Origin: Citricoccus muralis
GTDB lineage: Bacteria > Actinomycetota > Actinomycetes > Actinomycetales > Micrococcaceae
Length of the DNA stretch: 64,000 nt
Assembly (NCBI RefSeq): GCF_029637705.1
Contig: NZ_CP121252.1
Coordinates: forward strand, 1,922,001 to 1,986,000
Direction: 5' to 3'
Below the pieces are notes generated by a model, which worked only from the letters and a program-made list of their open reading frames with translations, searched no databases and was not told the DNA's origin. The position numbers were made by a program, and so were the translations under genes. This document shows, piece after piece, positions 1 to 10,293 of the stretch; positions within the stretch are counted from its first letter, which is position 1, and each line of letters opens with the position of its first letter.

Positions 1-248
1 GTCGCTTCACCCCAACCAAGCCCCTCGGCATCCACGACAGTGGCCGAGTGGACCTGGTGCAGAAATGCAGTGGATCCGACACTGAGGTCCAAGGCTCGTT
101 CCAAGTCCGCGCGATGAGTGCGCGCCTGCTCGAGTGAGTCAGTGGTCTGGCCCTCCAGGTGTAGGGCCAAGTTGCCGGTCTGAACCGACGTAAATCCCAC
201 GTGCACGCCGTTGCCAGCGTGGTGGTACTCGAGCAGGGTGGCGGTCAC
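1..248 (-). CDS. pgeF: PgeF/YfiH multicopper-oxidase-fold protein, N-terminal part (cut by window edge)
   Basis: About 82 codons are visible from a GTG start at 246-248. The GTG overlaps the TGA of ftsZ as GTGA. The N-terminus includes [18 protein letters not shown] and [13 protein letters not shown]. The QVHS segment matches the QVHG region of the PgeF/YfiH family (laccase-domain, peptidoglycan editing factor, purine nucleoside phosphorylase activity reported). A pgeF-like gene directly after ftsZ is the common actinobacterial arrangement, which supports the call. The catalytic C-terminal half, with its metal-binding His and Cys residues, lies outside the window, so activity cannot be judged. 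Confidence 0.8.
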   Translation of the reverse strand, partial: MTATLLEYHHAGNGVHVGFTSVQTGNLALHLEGQTTDSLEQARTHRADLERALDLSVGSTAFLHQVHSATVVDAEGLGWGEA

Positions 249-1432
249 TTCAGGAAGTCGGGGACGTCCAGGTCGTCCTGGCGACGGCTCTGCGTCGTTT
301 CGGTGACGGTGGCGACGTCAGGCTCCTGAACGGTGTCCGGAAGCGGGGTCGGCTCATCCTGGGCTGCAGGAGCTGCAGCATGGGTGGCTTCCTGCGCCGG
401 GGCGTCGACACGCTGTGCCGGAGCGGGGGTGCTCGGCGCGGGAGCGGCTGCCACGGCGGACTTGGCCGGTGCTTCGTTCAACGGGTCAACGGCGTCGAAA
501 CCGGCGGCGATCACAGTCACGCGCACTTCGTCTCCGAGGTTGTCGGAGATCACGGCGCCGAAGATGATGTTGGCTTCGGGGTGAGCGACTTCCTGGACCA
601 TGCGTGCGGCTTCGTTAATCTCGAACAGGCCGAGGTCCGAGCCACCTTGGATGGAGAGCAGCACGCCGTGGGCGCCGTCGATGGAGGCTTCCAGCAACGG
701 CGAAGCAATAGCGGCTTCGGTTGCCTTGATGGCGCGATCTTCGCCCTGCGCGGCGCCGATCCCCATGAGCGCGGAGCCGGCGCCCTGCATCACCGACTTC
801 ACGTCGGCGAAGTCGAGGTTGATTAAGCCGGCGGTGGTGATCAGGTCGGTGATGCCCTGCACACCGGAGAGCAGCACCTGGTCGGCCAGTTCGAAGGCTT
901 CCATTACGGAGATGGAGCGGTCGGAGACCGAGAGCAGGCGGTCGTTCGGGATGACGATCAGGGTATCGACCTCGTCGCGCAGCGCCTCGATGCCGTTCTC
1001 GGCCGAGGTGGCGCGGCGGCGGCCCTCGAAGGTAAAGGGGCGGGTGACAACACCGATGGTCAGGGCGCCCAGGGAGCGGGCCACGCGTGCGACAACGGGT
1101 GCGCCACCGGTACCGGTGCCGCCGCCTTCACCTGCGGTCACGAAAACCATGTCGGCGCCCTTGAGAGCGTCTTCGATCTCGGTGACGTGATCTTCGGCCG
1201 CCTGGCGGCCCACCTCAGGGTCAGCTCCAGCGCCGAGGCCGCGGGTCAGCTCTCGACCGACGTCGAGCTTGACGTCCGCCGACGACATCAGCAGTGCCTG
1301 GGCATCAGTGTTGATCGCGATGAACTCGACTCCGCGCAGTCCAACTTCGATCATGCGGTTGACCGCGTTCACGCCGCCGCCGCCGACGCCGACGACCTTG
1401 ATGACGGCCAGGTAGTTTTGGGGTGATGCCAC
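245..1432 (-). CDS. ftsZ: Cell division GTPase FtsZ
   Basis: 395 residues, the usual length for actinobacterial FtsZ. FtsZ is the tubulin homologue that polymerises into the Z-ring at midcell. The GTP-binding N-terminal domain begins [17 protein letters not shown], and the tubulin signature GEGGGTGTG lies near residue 105. A variable Ala/Pro-rich linker spans about residues 320-380 and ends in the conserved C-terminal peptide [10 protein letters not shown], which binds FtsW and SepF-type partners. The start is GTG with AAGGGA about eight bases upstream. It is separated from ftsQ by 184 bases, the longest gap inside the cluster, so a dedicated ftsZ promoter there is likely. I could not pick a convincing -35/-10 pair. 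Confidence 0.98.
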   Translation of the reverse strand: MASPQNYLAVIKVVGVGGGGVNAVNRMIEVGLRGVEFIAINTDAQALLMSSADVKLDVGRELTRGLGAGADPEVGRQAAEDHVTEIEDALKGADMVFVTAGEGGGTGTGGAPVVARVARSLGALTIGVVTRPFTFEGRRRATSAENGIEALRDEVDTLIVIPNDRLLSVSDRSISVMEAFELADQVLLSGVQGITDLITTAGLINLDFADVKSVMQGAGSALMGIGAAQGEDRAIKATEAAIASPLLEASIDGAHGVLLSIQGGSDLGLFEINEAARMVQEVAHPEANIIFGAVISDNLGDEVRVTVIAAGFDAVDPLNEAPAKSAVAAAPAPSTPAPAQRVDAPAQEATHAAAPAAQDEPTPLPDTVQEPDVATVTETTQSRRQDDLDVPDFLK

Positions 1433-1616
1433 GATGAGATTCCCTTGCTCGCTGTTGATGCTGAATCGTTGTGCTAAATCTGCTCGGTTCCCTTGCAGTC
1501 GCTAGGTTTCAACCCGTGGTTTAAGGTTGTCGTCGACTCAAGTTCTACTACTCAAAACGGTACGTTGAGCGCCCGAAATGACCAACCACCGTGGCGCGCG
1601 TGTCGTGAACAGAATC

Positions 1617-2459
1617 TCATCGGGTGACGGGGTGATCCGGGGTGGAGACGTCGTATTCCGAGACGGGTTCTTCCGGGTCGTCTTCGATGGTGAGCAGTGC
1701 GGTGAGCACTGCCGCTTTCTGTTCGGAATCTTCGGCGTTGCCCCACAGCACGGTCCGACCATTATGCAGGCTCAGCACTACAGAGTCGACCGTTTCACCC
1801 GAAGCCGAGCGAACTTGCTTCAGGATATCTTCCGGCAATCCGCCCAAGACCTCGGTGATGGTGTTGAACAATTCTGGATCGGTGACGTCTTCCGCGGAGG
1901 ACACTACGGGAAGGTCGTAGGGCTGGGCGGCAGACGCTGAGAGCACGGTCAATTCGGTGCCGTGGGTGTTGAAGAGCACGTATTGCGAGTTGCCGTCCGC
2001 GTCGTCCTCGGTGGGTGCCATGGCCACGGGCGGGTGTTCGTGGACATCGACGACGAGGGTGTCCGGTGGTTCGGCACGCGTGGTCACCGAATCCACGGCG
2101 GGGTGTTGTTTCAGTAGCTCGCTGACGGTGTGGTCTCCGACCTGAGGCAACGGCTGACCGACCACCGGCTCCAGCATGGACTGGGCCTGGGTGACGGGCA
2201 GCAAGTCCGTGCCGTCAATGCGCAGATGTTTGATGGCCAGCAACGGAGAAAAGTACACCACGGCGGCTAGCACCGCCAAGAGCAACACCACGATGCCACC
2301 GGCCCAATATCCCTTGCGCCGCAGCCGACGACGACGTTCGCGCTCGGTTTCTGGGAAGGACACGACCTCCGGACCCCGTGGTTGGACCAGGCCGGAAGCG
2401 GTGGCGGTGATCGGCTCTGAGCGCCGACGGGACGTGCCCGTGTCGCTGCGATGGGTCAT
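1617..2459 (-). CDS. ftsQ: Cell division protein FtsQ (POTRA domain, single-pass)
   Basis: 280 residues. A basic cytoplasmic N-terminus (RERRRRLRRKGYW) precedes one membrane segment at about residues 50-70 (GGIVVLLLAVLAAVVYF). The POTRA-type domain begins LLAIKHLRIDGTDLL, followed by the FtsQ domain with HPAVDSVTTRAEPPDTLVVDVHE. FtsQ links the early Z-ring proteins to FtsW/FtsI through an FtsQ-FtsL-DivIC assembly. Its ATG overlaps the TGA of murC by four bases, so the two are translationally coupled. The position between murC and ftsZ is standard for the order. Confidence 0.93.
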   Translation of the reverse strand: MTHRSDTGTSRRRSEPITATASGLVQPRGPEVVSFPETERERRRRLRRKGYWAGGIVVLLLAVLAAVVYFSPLLAIKHLRIDGTDLLPVTQAQSMLEPVVGQPLPQVGDHTVSELLKQHPAVDSVTTRAEPPDTLVVDVHEHPPVAMAPTEDDADGNSQYVLFNTHGTELTVLSASAAQPYDLPVVSSAEDVTDPELFNTITEVLGGLPEDILKQVRSASGETVDSVVLSLHNGRTVLWGNAEDSEQKAAVLTALLTIEDDPEEPVSEYDVSTPDHPVTR

Positions 2460-3907
2460 GCTGTCCCATCGCCGAGCGAATCGACAATGCGGGGGGCCAG
2501 TTGGTTCACGTCGCCGGCACCCATGGTCAGGATGATGTCCCCGGGGGCGGCCACCGTGCGCACTGAGGCGATGGCGGCGTCGGGGGTGGCCACTTCACGG
2601 CCGAGCGGATAGCGTTGCGGCAGTTGCTCGGAGATGATCCGGGAGGTGATCCCGGGAAGCGGTGTTTCACGCGCGGGGTAGATCTCGAGAACCCGGGCTG
2701 TGTCGGCCTCGGACAGCGCCTCCGCGAAATCATCGGCGAAGTCGCGGGTACGACTGAACAGGTGGGGCTGGAAGATGACGTGGACGCGCGCTCCGGCAGC
2801 AACCGAGTGGGCGGCTCGGATGGCCGCCCGCACCTCGGTGGGGTGATGGGCATAGTCGTCAATCACGCGGATGCCGTTGACTTCGCCGTGTGCTTCGAAC
2901 CGGCGGGCGGTGCCGCGGAATCGTTCCAGTCCGGCAATGATCGCTGCGGCGTCGAGTCCGGCAGTGAGTGCAGCGAGCAGCACGGCCAGGGCGTTGAGCG
3001 CGTTGTGCAATCCGGGCACCTGGAGCATGACGGTGTAGGACTGTTCGCGGTAGCGCACGGTAAGTTCTTGGCCGGCCTCACGCGGCTGCAGCGTGATCAG
3101 CTGCAGATCAGCGCCATCGGACTGGCCGTAGGTGAGCACCTGCGCGTCGGTCTGCACCGTCGTTGTGTCAGGGTCGCGCAACTGGGCGGCGAGTTCGGCC
3201 GCGCCGTCGTCATCGGCGCACAGAATGACGGATCCGGTGGTCAGGGCAGCGAAGTCGCGGAACACCTGGTGCACCGCTTCGGGGCTGCCGTAATGGTCAA
3301 GGTGGTCGGGCTCGACATTGGTGATGATCGAAATCTCGGGACGGTAATTGAGCAGCGTGCCGTCGGACTCATCCGCCTCGGCGATGAACCAATCGCCAAC
3401 ACCGGAGGCGGCATTCACCCCGAGTCCGGCGACAGCCGCACCTACGGCGAAGGTGGGATCCGCGTCGGCGTGGGTGAACGCCATCGCTGCCATGGACGAG
3501 GTGGTGGTCTTGCCGTGCGTGCCTGCCACGGCCAGCACGCGGTGTCCGGCCATGGTGTGGGCCAACCCTTGGGAGCGGTGAAAGACCGGGATCCCCCGGT
3601 TTACGGCGGCGTCGTATTCGGGGTTGCCGGCCCCAGCAATGGAGGAGGCGATGACGGCGTCGATGGTGGTGTTCGTGGCCGCTTCGGCGCGGGACAGGTT
3701 CTCGGCGTCGTAGCCCACCGCCGTGGTCACGCCCAGGGCGGACAGTTCAGTGAGGATCGGGAGGTCTTTGGCGTCCGTGCCGGAGACGGTGAGGCCCTGA
3801 GCGGCCATGATTCGAGCGATGCCGGAGACGCCGACGCCACCAATACCCAGCAGGTGCACATGACGAAGATCACCCAGGTCGGAGGCAGAAATTGATCCCT
3901 CAGCCAT
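2456..3907 (-). CDS. murC: UDP-N-acetylmuramate--L-alanine ligase MurC
   Basis: 483 residues, normal for the family. It adds L-Ala to UDP-MurNAc with ATP in the cytoplasm. The Rossmann-like N-terminus carries [17 protein letters not shown]. The ATP loop [11 protein letters not shown] lies near residue 130, the central-domain motif [13 protein letters not shown] near 195, and the C-terminal Mur-ligase motif [11 protein letters not shown] near 345. All catalytic signatures are intact. It overlaps murG by eight bases and ftsQ by four. Confidence 0.97.
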   Translation of the reverse strand: MAEGSISASDLGDLRHVHLLGIGGVGVSGIARIMAAQGLTVSGTDAKDLPILTELSALGVTTAVGYDAENLSRAEAATNTTIDAVIASSIAGAGNPEYDAAVNRGIPVFHRSQGLAHTMAGHRVLAVAGTHGKTTTSSMAAMAFTHADADPTFAVGAAVAGLGVNAASGVGDWFIAEADESDGTLLNYRPEISIITNVEPDHLDHYGSPEAVHQVFRDFAALTTGSVILCADDDGAAELAAQLRDPDTTTVQTDAQVLTYGQSDGADLQLITLQPREAGQELTVRYREQSYTVMLQVPGLHNALNALAVLLAALTAGLDAAAIIAGLERFRGTARRFEAHGEVNGIRVIDDYAHHPTEVRAAIRAAHSVAAGARVHVIFQPHLFSRTRDFADDFAEALSEADTARVLEIYPARETPLPGITSRIISEQLPQRYPLGREVATPDAAIASVRTVAAPGDIILTMGAGDVNQLAPRIVDSLGDGTA

Positions 3908-5012
3908 GCTGTCCCCCTCGTGTTGTGGCCGCGTCCTTGATCAGCTGCGCCATGGTGTCATCGGCATTCCTGATGCCCAGGGCATGCGCAGCCTGAGCCA
4001 TCTTATCGACACGGGCAGGGTCTCCCAACACGGCGGGCAAGTGATCTCGCACCCAGGAGGCGGTGAAGACGGCATCGTCCACCATGATGGCCGCCCCGGC
4101 CTGAACCAGATCCTGGGCGTTATGGGCCTGTTCGCCGTTGCCGATCGGCAGGGGTACGAGGATGGAGGCGAGCCCGGCGGCGGCGATCTCGCAGACGGTG
4201 CCGGCCCCGGCACGGGCAATCACCAGATCCGCCGCGGCGTAGACCTGTTCCAGCCCGTCCACGTACTCCCGCTGGTGATAGCCGGGGGCGGTGAGGGGTT
4301 CGCCGTCGTCGTTCAGCACGGTCTTGCCGCGGCCGGTGAGGTGCAGAATCTGGGCGTGTTCCAGCAGTTCGCTCAGCGCACCGGTAATGGCCCGGTTCAC
4401 GGTCAGCGCGCCGGAGGACCCCCCGGTGACCACCAGGGTGGTGCGTTCCGGATCCAGCCCCAGGGCAGAACGTGCCTCCGCACGGGCTGCGGGTGAGCGA
4501 TCCAACTGGCTGATCTGGGTGCGCATCGGCATGCCAACGTGCTGAGCGCCGGGCAGACGGGTGCGGGCAAAGGCGGTGCCAACTGCCGCAGCGCGACGGG
4601 CACCGATGCGATTGGCGAGTCCGGCGCGCACGTTGGCTTCGTGCACGACGACGGGGATGCCCATGCGACGGGCTGCTAAGTAGACCGGCGTCGACACGTA
4701 CCCGCCCACGCCCACCACGACGTCGGCGTTCGCTGCCCGGAGGATGTCCTGGGCTTGCCGGATGGCGGTGCGCAACCGCCAGGGAAGCCGGGCCAGGTCC
4801 AGGTTGGGACGCCGGGGCATCGGCACACGGTCAATGGTGACTAACGGGTACCCGGCAGCGGGCACGAGGTCCGTTTCCATGCCGCTGGCGGTGCCGACCA
4901 TCGTGATCTCGACGTCGCCTGCGCGTTCGAGGGCACGCGCCATGGCGATCATCGGGGAGATATGCCCGGCGGTGCCGCCTCCGGCCATCACCACGTGGAG
5001 GGTTGTCATCAT
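3900..5012 (-). CDS. murG: UDP-GlcNAc transferase MurG (lipid II synthase)
   Basis: 370 residues, normal length. GT-B-fold glycosyltransferase acting at the inner face of the membrane; it transfers GlcNAc from UDP-GlcNAc to lipid I. The first G-loop [15 protein letters not shown] is at residues 6-20. The second domain has VVTGGSSGA near 192 and the donor-site motif [15 protein letters not shown] near 264. The start has two consecutive ATG codons; the first overlaps the ftsW stop, and the second is equally possible. It lies between ftsW and murC, as in other Actinobacteria. Confidence 0.97.
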   Translation of the reverse strand: MMTTLHVVMAGGGTAGHISPMIAMARALERAGDVEITMVGTASGMETDLVPAAGYPLVTIDRVPMPRRPNLDLARLPWRLRTAIRQAQDILRAANADVVVGVGGYVSTPVYLAARRMGIPVVVHEANVRAGLANRIGARRAAAVGTAFARTRLPGAQHVGMPMRTQISQLDRSPAARAEARSALGLDPERTTLVVTGGSSGALTVNRAITGALSELLEHAQILHLTGRGKTVLNDDGEPLTAPGYHQREYVDGLEQVYAAADLVIARAGAGTVCEIAAAGLASILVPLPIGNGEQAHNAQDLVQAGAAIMVDDAVFTASWVRDHLPAVLGDPARVDKMAQAAHALGIRNADDTMAQLIKDAATTRGGQHG

Positions 5013-6214
5013 GCCACCGTGCCTTTTTTCGGAGTCGTTGTCGAGGGTGTGGATTCACTTTCGAGTGCGCGACGGCGCTCGTCGCGGGCGAAACTGAGCA
5101 CCACGCCTACCGCCATGAGAGCCATCATCAAGGCCGAACCACCCGCAGAGATGAAGGGCAAGGGCACGCCGATCACCGGTAGCAGCCCGGTGACCATGGC
5201 GATGTTGAGGAACGCCTGCCCGATCAGCCACGCCATGATGGCTCCGGTGCACACGCGCACGAAGAGGTTGTCCGCGCGGTAGGCCACCCGGAACAAGCCG
5301 ATGGTCAGCGCCACGAAGAGTCCGATGACGAGCAGCGCCCCGATCAGGCCGAGCTCCTCCCCCAGAATCGTGAAGATGAAGTCGTTTTCAGCTTCCGGGA
5401 TATAGGACCATTTTTGGCGTGATTGTCCGAGTCCGGCGCCCCACCAGCCGCCGGTGGCCAGCGCGTAGATGCCGTGCTCGTACTGGTAGCAGGGATCGGT
5501 GACGTGATCGCACTGCCCCATCCAGGCGTCAATACGCACGCGCCGGTTTTCGGAGGTGAGTGTGGCTGCAGCCACGGCCACCAGGCCGACCGCTCCTCCG
5601 GCGAAGAGATAGCGCAATCGGAATCCGGAGGTGAATAGCAGCGCGGCGAGCACGGTAAGCAGCACCAGCACGGTGCCGAGGTCTTTGCCGAGCAGCACCA
5701 GCAACACGATGAGTACGCCCACGGGGACCAGGGGAATCACGGTGTGCCAGAAACTGGTGAGTAGCCTCTCTTTGACAGCCAGGATGTGGGCGCCCCAGAC
5801 CGCCAGCGCAAGTTTTGCCGCTTCGGAAGGCTGGAACGAGAAGCCGCCGATGAAGATCCAATTCCGGTTACCGTTGATTTCTCGCCCCAGGGGTGTGAAC
5901 ACCAACACCAGTAGCACGATGGCCGCGATAACGAGAATCCAGGAATAGCGTCGCAGCGTATCGGGTCTCCAGCGGCTCAGCCAGAACATCATGACCAATC
6001 CGACGACGGCGTAGACGCCCTGGCTGGTCAGCGAGGCATACGAGCCCTGGCCGCCAATGTTCTCGACCGAGGAGGCCGAGAGCACCATGATCACCCCGAT
6101 CGCCGTCAGCGCCAGCGTGGACGCGACGATGAGGAAGTAAGAGGTGCGTGACGCCTGCGCCCCTTCGAGCCAGCCCCAGAGCCTGTGCCACCACCGCTGG
6201 CGCGTGCTGGTCAT
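5009..6214 (-). CDS. ftsW: SEDS-family peptidoglycan glycosyltransferase FtsW
   Basis: 401 residues with about ten hydrophobic segments. Family signatures are [20 protein letters not shown], where the PSE motif sits, the segment [15 protein letters not shown], and [19 protein letters not shown] near the C-terminus. FtsW is the divisome glycan polymerase working with FtsI. The GEELG stretch and the dcw position favour FtsW over RodA. The C-terminal tail is short and polar. It overlaps murG and lies 22 bases after murD. Confidence 0.96.
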   Translation of the reverse strand: MTSTRQRWWHRLWGWLEGAQASRTSYFLIVASTLALTAIGVIMVLSASSVENIGGQGSYASLTSQGVYAVVGLVMMFWLSRWRPDTLRRYSWILVIAAIVLLVLVFTPLGREINGNRNWIFIGGFSFQPSEAAKLALAVWGAHILAVKERLLTSFWHTVIPLVPVGVLIVLLVLLGKDLGTVLVLLTVLAALLFTSGFRLRYLFAGGAVGLVAVAAATLTSENRRVRIDAWMGQCDHVTDPCYQYEHGIYALATGGWWGAGLGQSRQKWSYIPEAENDFIFTILGEELGLIGALLVIGLFVALTIGLFRVAYRADNLFVRVCTGAIMAWLIGQAFLNIAMVTGLLPVIGVPLPFISAGGSALMMALMAVGVVLSFARDERRRALESESTPSTTTPKKGTVA

Positions 6215-6236
6215 ATGCGCTCCTTCGTAGGCTGGT

Positions 6237-7751
6237 TCAGGTCAGGTCTTTGGTCTCCATGAGGCGGGCGACGGCATCGATGAATGTCTCCCCGCGGTGC
6301 GCATAGGACCTGAATTGGTCCATGGACGCCGCTGCGGGTGCCAGCAAGACAACGTCGCCGGGCACGGTGAGGGCGTCGGCTTGTCGCACGGCAGACTCCA
6401 TCGCCGCTGATCCGTCCTCAGTGTCTCCCACCTGCGCAGACTCCACGGGGATCTGCGGTGCGTGTCGTGCCAGGCTCTCAGCCAATTCTGAGGAGTCTCG
6501 GCCGATGAGCACGACGGCGCGCAACCGATGTCCGTGTGCCTGGATGAGCGGGTTGTAGTCCACGCCCTTCGGCAATCCGCCGGCAATCCAGACCACAGAG
6601 GTGAAGGACCCGAGTGCGGCAGCGGCTGCGTGCGGGTTCGTGGCTTTCGAATCGTTGATCCACAGCACATCATCCGCTTTGGCGACGAGCTGCAGCCGGT
6701 GGTCTCCGCCGTCGTAATGGCGCAGCCCTTCACGCACGGCCTCAGCGGGCACATCGAGGGCGCGCACCAGGGCGGCCGCGGCCAGCGCATTGGCGACCTG
6801 ATGTCGTGGCGCCAGGGTTCCGATGTCGGCGATGCTGGCCAGTTCTAGGGCCTGGCTCGCGCGGTCTCGAATATAGGCTCGGTCCACCAGCAGATCGTCA
6901 ACCACCCCGACCATGGAGCGTCTCGGAGTGTCGGTCGTGAAGGAGATGGCCCGGCATCCCTCTTGCACATCGGCGTTTTCCACCATGCGCATGGTCACGG
7001 GCTCCTGCTCGTTGAAGACGCAGGCCAGCCGGGTGTGTTCGTAGATTTTGGCCTTGTCCGCGGCGTAGGCCTCGAAGCTGCCGTGCCAGTCCACGTGGTC
7101 TTCGGCCAGGTTGAGCACCGCGGAGGCGGTGGGTTCGATGTGGTGGGTCCAGTGCAGCTGGAAGCTGGAGAGCTCGACCGCCAGCACATCGTAGGGTTCC
7201 GGACGGCGCAGGGCGTCCAGCAAGGGAGTGCCGACATTACCGCAGGCCACGGCCTCGAGGCCCGCGGCGCGGAGCATGGACTCGACCATGGTGACGGTGG
7301 TGGTCTTGCCGTTGGTTCCGGTGAGCACGATCCATTCGGCGGTCTTCTTGCCCCCACGCGTGCGCACCCGCCAGGCCAGTTCGACGTCGCCCCAAATCGG
7401 GATACCGAGATCGGCGGCTTCGCGCAGCACCGGCTGATCGGGACGCCAGCCGGGCGAGGTCACCACCAGGTCCAGTGGTGCTTCGACGGCACTGGCCAGA
7501 CCGGCGACGGCTTCGGGGCCGAGACGCACGGTGCAGCCCAGGATCCGCAGGGTGTCTGCTTTCGCTTGGTTTTCCGGACCTTCGTTGCCGTCGACGACGG
7601 TGACGACGGCGCCGAGTTCGGCCAGGGTGTCGGCCACCGAGAATCCGGTGACGCCCAGGCCGGTGACCAGCACCTGCAGTCCGGACCAGTCGGCATCCCA
7701 GCTGGTCAAGTGGTCGAGGTTGGTTCCGGTGGCGGCGGGAACTGCGGTCAC
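6237..7751 (-). CDS. murD: UDP-N-acetylmuramoyl-L-alanine--D-glutamate ligase MurD
   Basis: About 504 residues from a GTG at 7749-7751 that overlaps the mraY stop as GTGA. An in-frame start five codons upstream (7766) is possible, but the coupled GTG is more natural. MurD adds D-Glu to UDP-MurNAc-L-Ala. Visible motifs are the N-terminal VLVTGLGVTGFSVADTL, the ATP loop VLTGTNGKTTTVTMVESM, NLAEDHVDWHGS, and INDSKATNPHAA in the C-terminal domain. It is somewhat longer than the E. coli enzyme (about 440), as is usual in Actinobacteria. Confidence 0.96.
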   Translation of the reverse strand: MTAVPAATGTNLDHLTSWDADWSGLQVLVTGLGVTGFSVADTLAELGAVVTVVDGNEGPENQAKADTLRILGCTVRLGPEAVAGLASAVEAPLDLVVTSPGWRPDQPVLREAADLGIPIWGDVELAWRVRTRGGKKTAEWIVLTGTNGKTTTVTMVESMLRAAGLEAVACGNVGTPLLDALRRPEPYDVLAVELSSFQLHWTHHIEPTASAVLNLAEDHVDWHGSFEAYAADKAKIYEHTRLACVFNEQEPVTMRMVENADVQEGCRAISFTTDTPRRSMVGVVDDLLVDRAYIRDRASQALELASIADIGTLAPRHQVANALAAAALVRALDVPAEAVREGLRHYDGGDHRLQLVAKADDVLWINDSKATNPHAAAAALGSFTSVVWIAGGLPKGVDYNPLIQAHGHRLRAVVLIGRDSSELAESLARHAPQIPVESAQVGDTEDGSAAMESAVRQADALTVPGDVVLLAPAAASMDQFRSYAHRGETFIDAVARLMETKDLT

Positions 7752-8851
7752 TGGTGCAGCACCCACTCACCGTAGAACAGGGCGATGCCGGCCATCACGC
7801 AGACCAGGCCGATGAGCCAGAAGCGCACCACCACGGTGACCTCCGCCCAACCTTTGAGCTCGAAATGGTGCTGCAGTGGAGCCATGAGGAACACGCGCTT
7901 GCCACCGGAGAGCTTAAAGTAGCCGACCTGGATGATCACGGAGGCGGCGATGGCGACCATGAGGCCGGCCAGCACCACGAGCAGGATCTCGGTGCGGGTG
8001 AAAATGGCGAAACCGGCCAGAGCGCCGCCGAGTGCCAGGGAGCCGGTGTCGCCCATGAAGATCTTGGCCGGGGAGGTGTTCCACCACAGGAACCCGATCA
8101 GCGAACCGGTGAGGATGGCGGCCAGCAGGGCCAAGTCCATGGGGTCGCGCACCACGTAGCACCCGGCGTCGGCTCCGGCGGTGCCGCACATCTGATTCAG
8201 CTGGAACAGGGAGATCAGACCGAAGGCGGCCGTCACCATGGCGGTGGCACCGGTGGCGAGACCGTCGAGGCCGTCGGTGAGGTTCACGGCGTTCGTCGTC
8301 GCTGTGGTGATCAGGTTGGACCAGATGACGAACAGAATCATGCCCAACACTGGCCCGGCGAAGGCCAGGTCGATGGGGGTGTCGCGGACGAAGGAGATCG
8401 CGGTGGAGGCCGGGGTGAGCCCGTTACTGTCGGGGAAGTTCAGGGCGAGCACGGCGAAGGTGATACCGACGACCGCCTGCAGCACGATTTTCGCCCAGGC
8501 AGTCAGACCTAGAGAGCGCTGCTTGGAGATCTTGGTGAAGTCGTCCAGGAAGCCGACCAGCCCCATACCGGCGGTCAGCATCAGCAACAACAGGCCGGTG
8601 GCGGTGGGGCCGGGGTTGGCCAGTCCCATCGCGGACATGATCAGGTGTGTCAGGAAGTAGACGACGACCATGGTGAGTACGATGACGGCGCCGCCCATGG
8701 TGGGGGTGCCACGCTTCGTCTTGTGCGTGGTGGGGCCGTCGTCGCGAATGAACTGGCCGTAGCCCTTCTTCACAAGCAGGCGGATGAACAGCGGCGTGCC
8801 CACCATGGTGAGCACGAGCGCCATGACGGCGCCGATCAGCAGTCCGATCAT
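7748..8851 (-). CDS. mraY: Phospho-MurNAc-pentapeptide transferase MraY
   Basis: 367 residues with about ten membrane segments. It moves phospho-MurNAc-pentapeptide from UDP onto undecaprenyl phosphate to make lipid I. The DDG early motif (FIRDDGPTTHKTKRGTPTMG), the catalytic Asp pair region VGFLDDFTKI, NLTDGLDGLATG, and FMGDTGSLALGG are all present. The C-terminal MAPLQHHFELKGW carries the conserved HHFE signature. It overlaps murF by four bases. Confidence 0.98.
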   Translation of the reverse strand: MIGLLIGAVMALVLTMVGTPLFIRLLVKKGYGQFIRDDGPTTHKTKRGTPTMGGAVIVLTMVVVYFLTHLIMSAMGLANPGPTATGLLLLMLTAGMGLVGFLDDFTKISKQRSLGLTAWAKIVLQAVVGITFAVLALNFPDSNGLTPASTAISFVRDTPIDLAFAGPVLGMILFVIWSNLITTATTNAVNLTDGLDGLATGATAMVTAAFGLISLFQLNQMCGTAGADAGCYVVRDPMDLALLAAILTGSLIGFLWWNTSPAKIFMGDTGSLALGGALAGFAIFTRTEILLVVLAGLMVAIAASVIIQVGYFKLSGGKRVFLMAPLQHHFELKGWAEVTVVVRFWLIGLVCVMAGIALFYGEWVLHQ

Positions 8852-10293
8852 GAGGTTTCCTCCTGCGGTGCGGTGAGGTGGTCGGCCAGCTTCCAGACCC
8901 CGGTTGAGTGCGAGCCCTTCAGGAAAACGATATCGCCGGGTGCGAGCCGGTCATCCAGCAGTGCTTTCGCCTCATCGAGGCTGCGCACATGCTCGGCTTC
9001 GTCCCCCCAGGAGCCTTCCATGACTGCACCCGTGTAAAGCGCGCGGGCACCATCACCGACGACGACGAGCTGGTCAATATTGAGGCGGACGACAGTTTCG
9101 CCGAGCAGGATGTGTTCGCGGGAGTGAGCGTCGCCGAGTTCCAACATCTCCCCCAGCACCGCCCAGGTGCGGCGTCCGGTGTTGCGACCGAGCATGGCCA
9201 GGGTTTTCAGGCCGGCCCGCATGGACTCTGGGTTGGCGTTGTAGGCGTCGTCAATGACGGTGATGCCGTCAGCGCGATCGGTGCGGGCCATTCGGTGAGC
9301 GGAGCTAGCACCGGCGGTCGAGAGCGTTTCGGCGATGGCCTCCAGCGGCATGCCGACGGCGTGGGCGGCCGCGGCAGCGGCGGCGACGTTGGCGGCGTGA
9401 TGAATGCCGACCAGCTGGGAGCGAACCGGGGCACCGGAAACATCCTCGTTCTGGTGCAGGCGAAGCTCGCAGACGGGGTGTTCCATCTCATCGGTGTGCA
9501 GCGCGTGGGTCTCGATGAGGAAGCTGCCCGCGGCCAGGTTCGGGTCGAGGTGGTTCAGCGTGGAGGTGGTGAACCAACTGACCGGTGCGGAAGACCGAGA
9601 CTGCATGGCGGCGACGGCGGAGTCGTCGCGGTTGAGCACAGCCACCCCGTTGGAGGGCAGCGCTTCAACGAGCTCGCCCTTGGTGCGCGCGATGTTGTCG
9701 ACCCCGCCAAAGCTACCGGCGTGGGCGGTGCCGACCATGAGCACGACGCCGATGTCGGGTCGGACCATCTCCGCGAGTGCGGCGATGTTTCCGACGTGAT
9801 CGGCCCCCATTTCGACGATGAGGTAACGGGTGTCCAGGGCGGCACCGAAAACGGTGAGGGGCACCCCGACTTCTCCGTTGTAGGAGCCACGCGGTGCGAT
9901 GGTGGGACCCTGGGTGGACAGCAGCGTAGCCAGCAGGTCTTTGGTAGTGGTCTTGCCGGCGGAACCGGTGATACCGATGACGGTGGTGGGTGAATGTGCC
10001 CGGATACGGCGTACGACGTCCGCAGCGAGCAGGCCCATGGCGGTGACGACGTCGTCAACCAGAATGTGGGGCGCGTCGGTGGGGCGCTGGGTCAGCACCA
10101 GGGTGGCTCCGGCGGTGCGGGCGGCGTTGATGAAATCGTGTCCGTCGGCGTGCTCACCCGGTTTCGCCAGGAACAAGGTGCCGGCGGTGACTTCACGCGA
10201 ATCCGTGGTCGCCGAGGTCACCACGATGCCGGGGTCCGCTTCGAGACGGCCACCGGTGGCGTCGGCGATCTGGGCTGCGTTGAGTTCAATCAT
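8848..10293 (-). CDS. murF: UDP-MurNAc-tripeptide--D-alanyl-D-alanine ligase MurF
   Basis: 481 residues. It adds D-Ala-D-Ala to complete the pentapeptide. The N-terminal substrate domain has ATTDSREVTAGTLFLAKPGE. The ATP loop is IGITGSAGKTTTKDLLA near residue 105, followed by RGSYNGEVGVPLTVF and IDDAYNANPESMRAGL near 335, the standard MurF version of the C-terminal motif. It is stop/start coupled to both neighbours. Confidence 0.97.
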   Translation of the reverse strand: MIELNAAQIADATGGRLEADPGIVVTSATTDSREVTAGTLFLAKPGEHADGHDFINAARTAGATLVLTQRPTDAPHILVDDVVTAMGLLAADVVRRIRAHSPTTVIGITGSAGKTTTKDLLATLLSTQGPTIAPRGSYNGEVGVPLTVFGAALDTRYLIVEMGADHVGNIAALAEMVRPDIGVVLMVGTAHAGSFGGVDNIARTKGELVEALPSNGVAVLNRDDSAVAAMQSRSSAPVSWFTTSTLNHLDPNLAAGSFLIETHALHTDEMEHPVCELRLHQNEDVSGAPVRSQLVGIHHAANVAAAAAAAHAVGMPLEAIAETLSTAGASSAHRMARTDRADGITVIDDAYNANPESMRAGLKTLAMLGRNTGRRTWAVLGEMLELGDAHSREHILLGETVVRLNIDQLVVVGDGARALYTGAVMEGSWGDEAEHVRSLDEAKALLDDRLAPGDIVFLKGSHSTGVWKLADHLTAPQEETS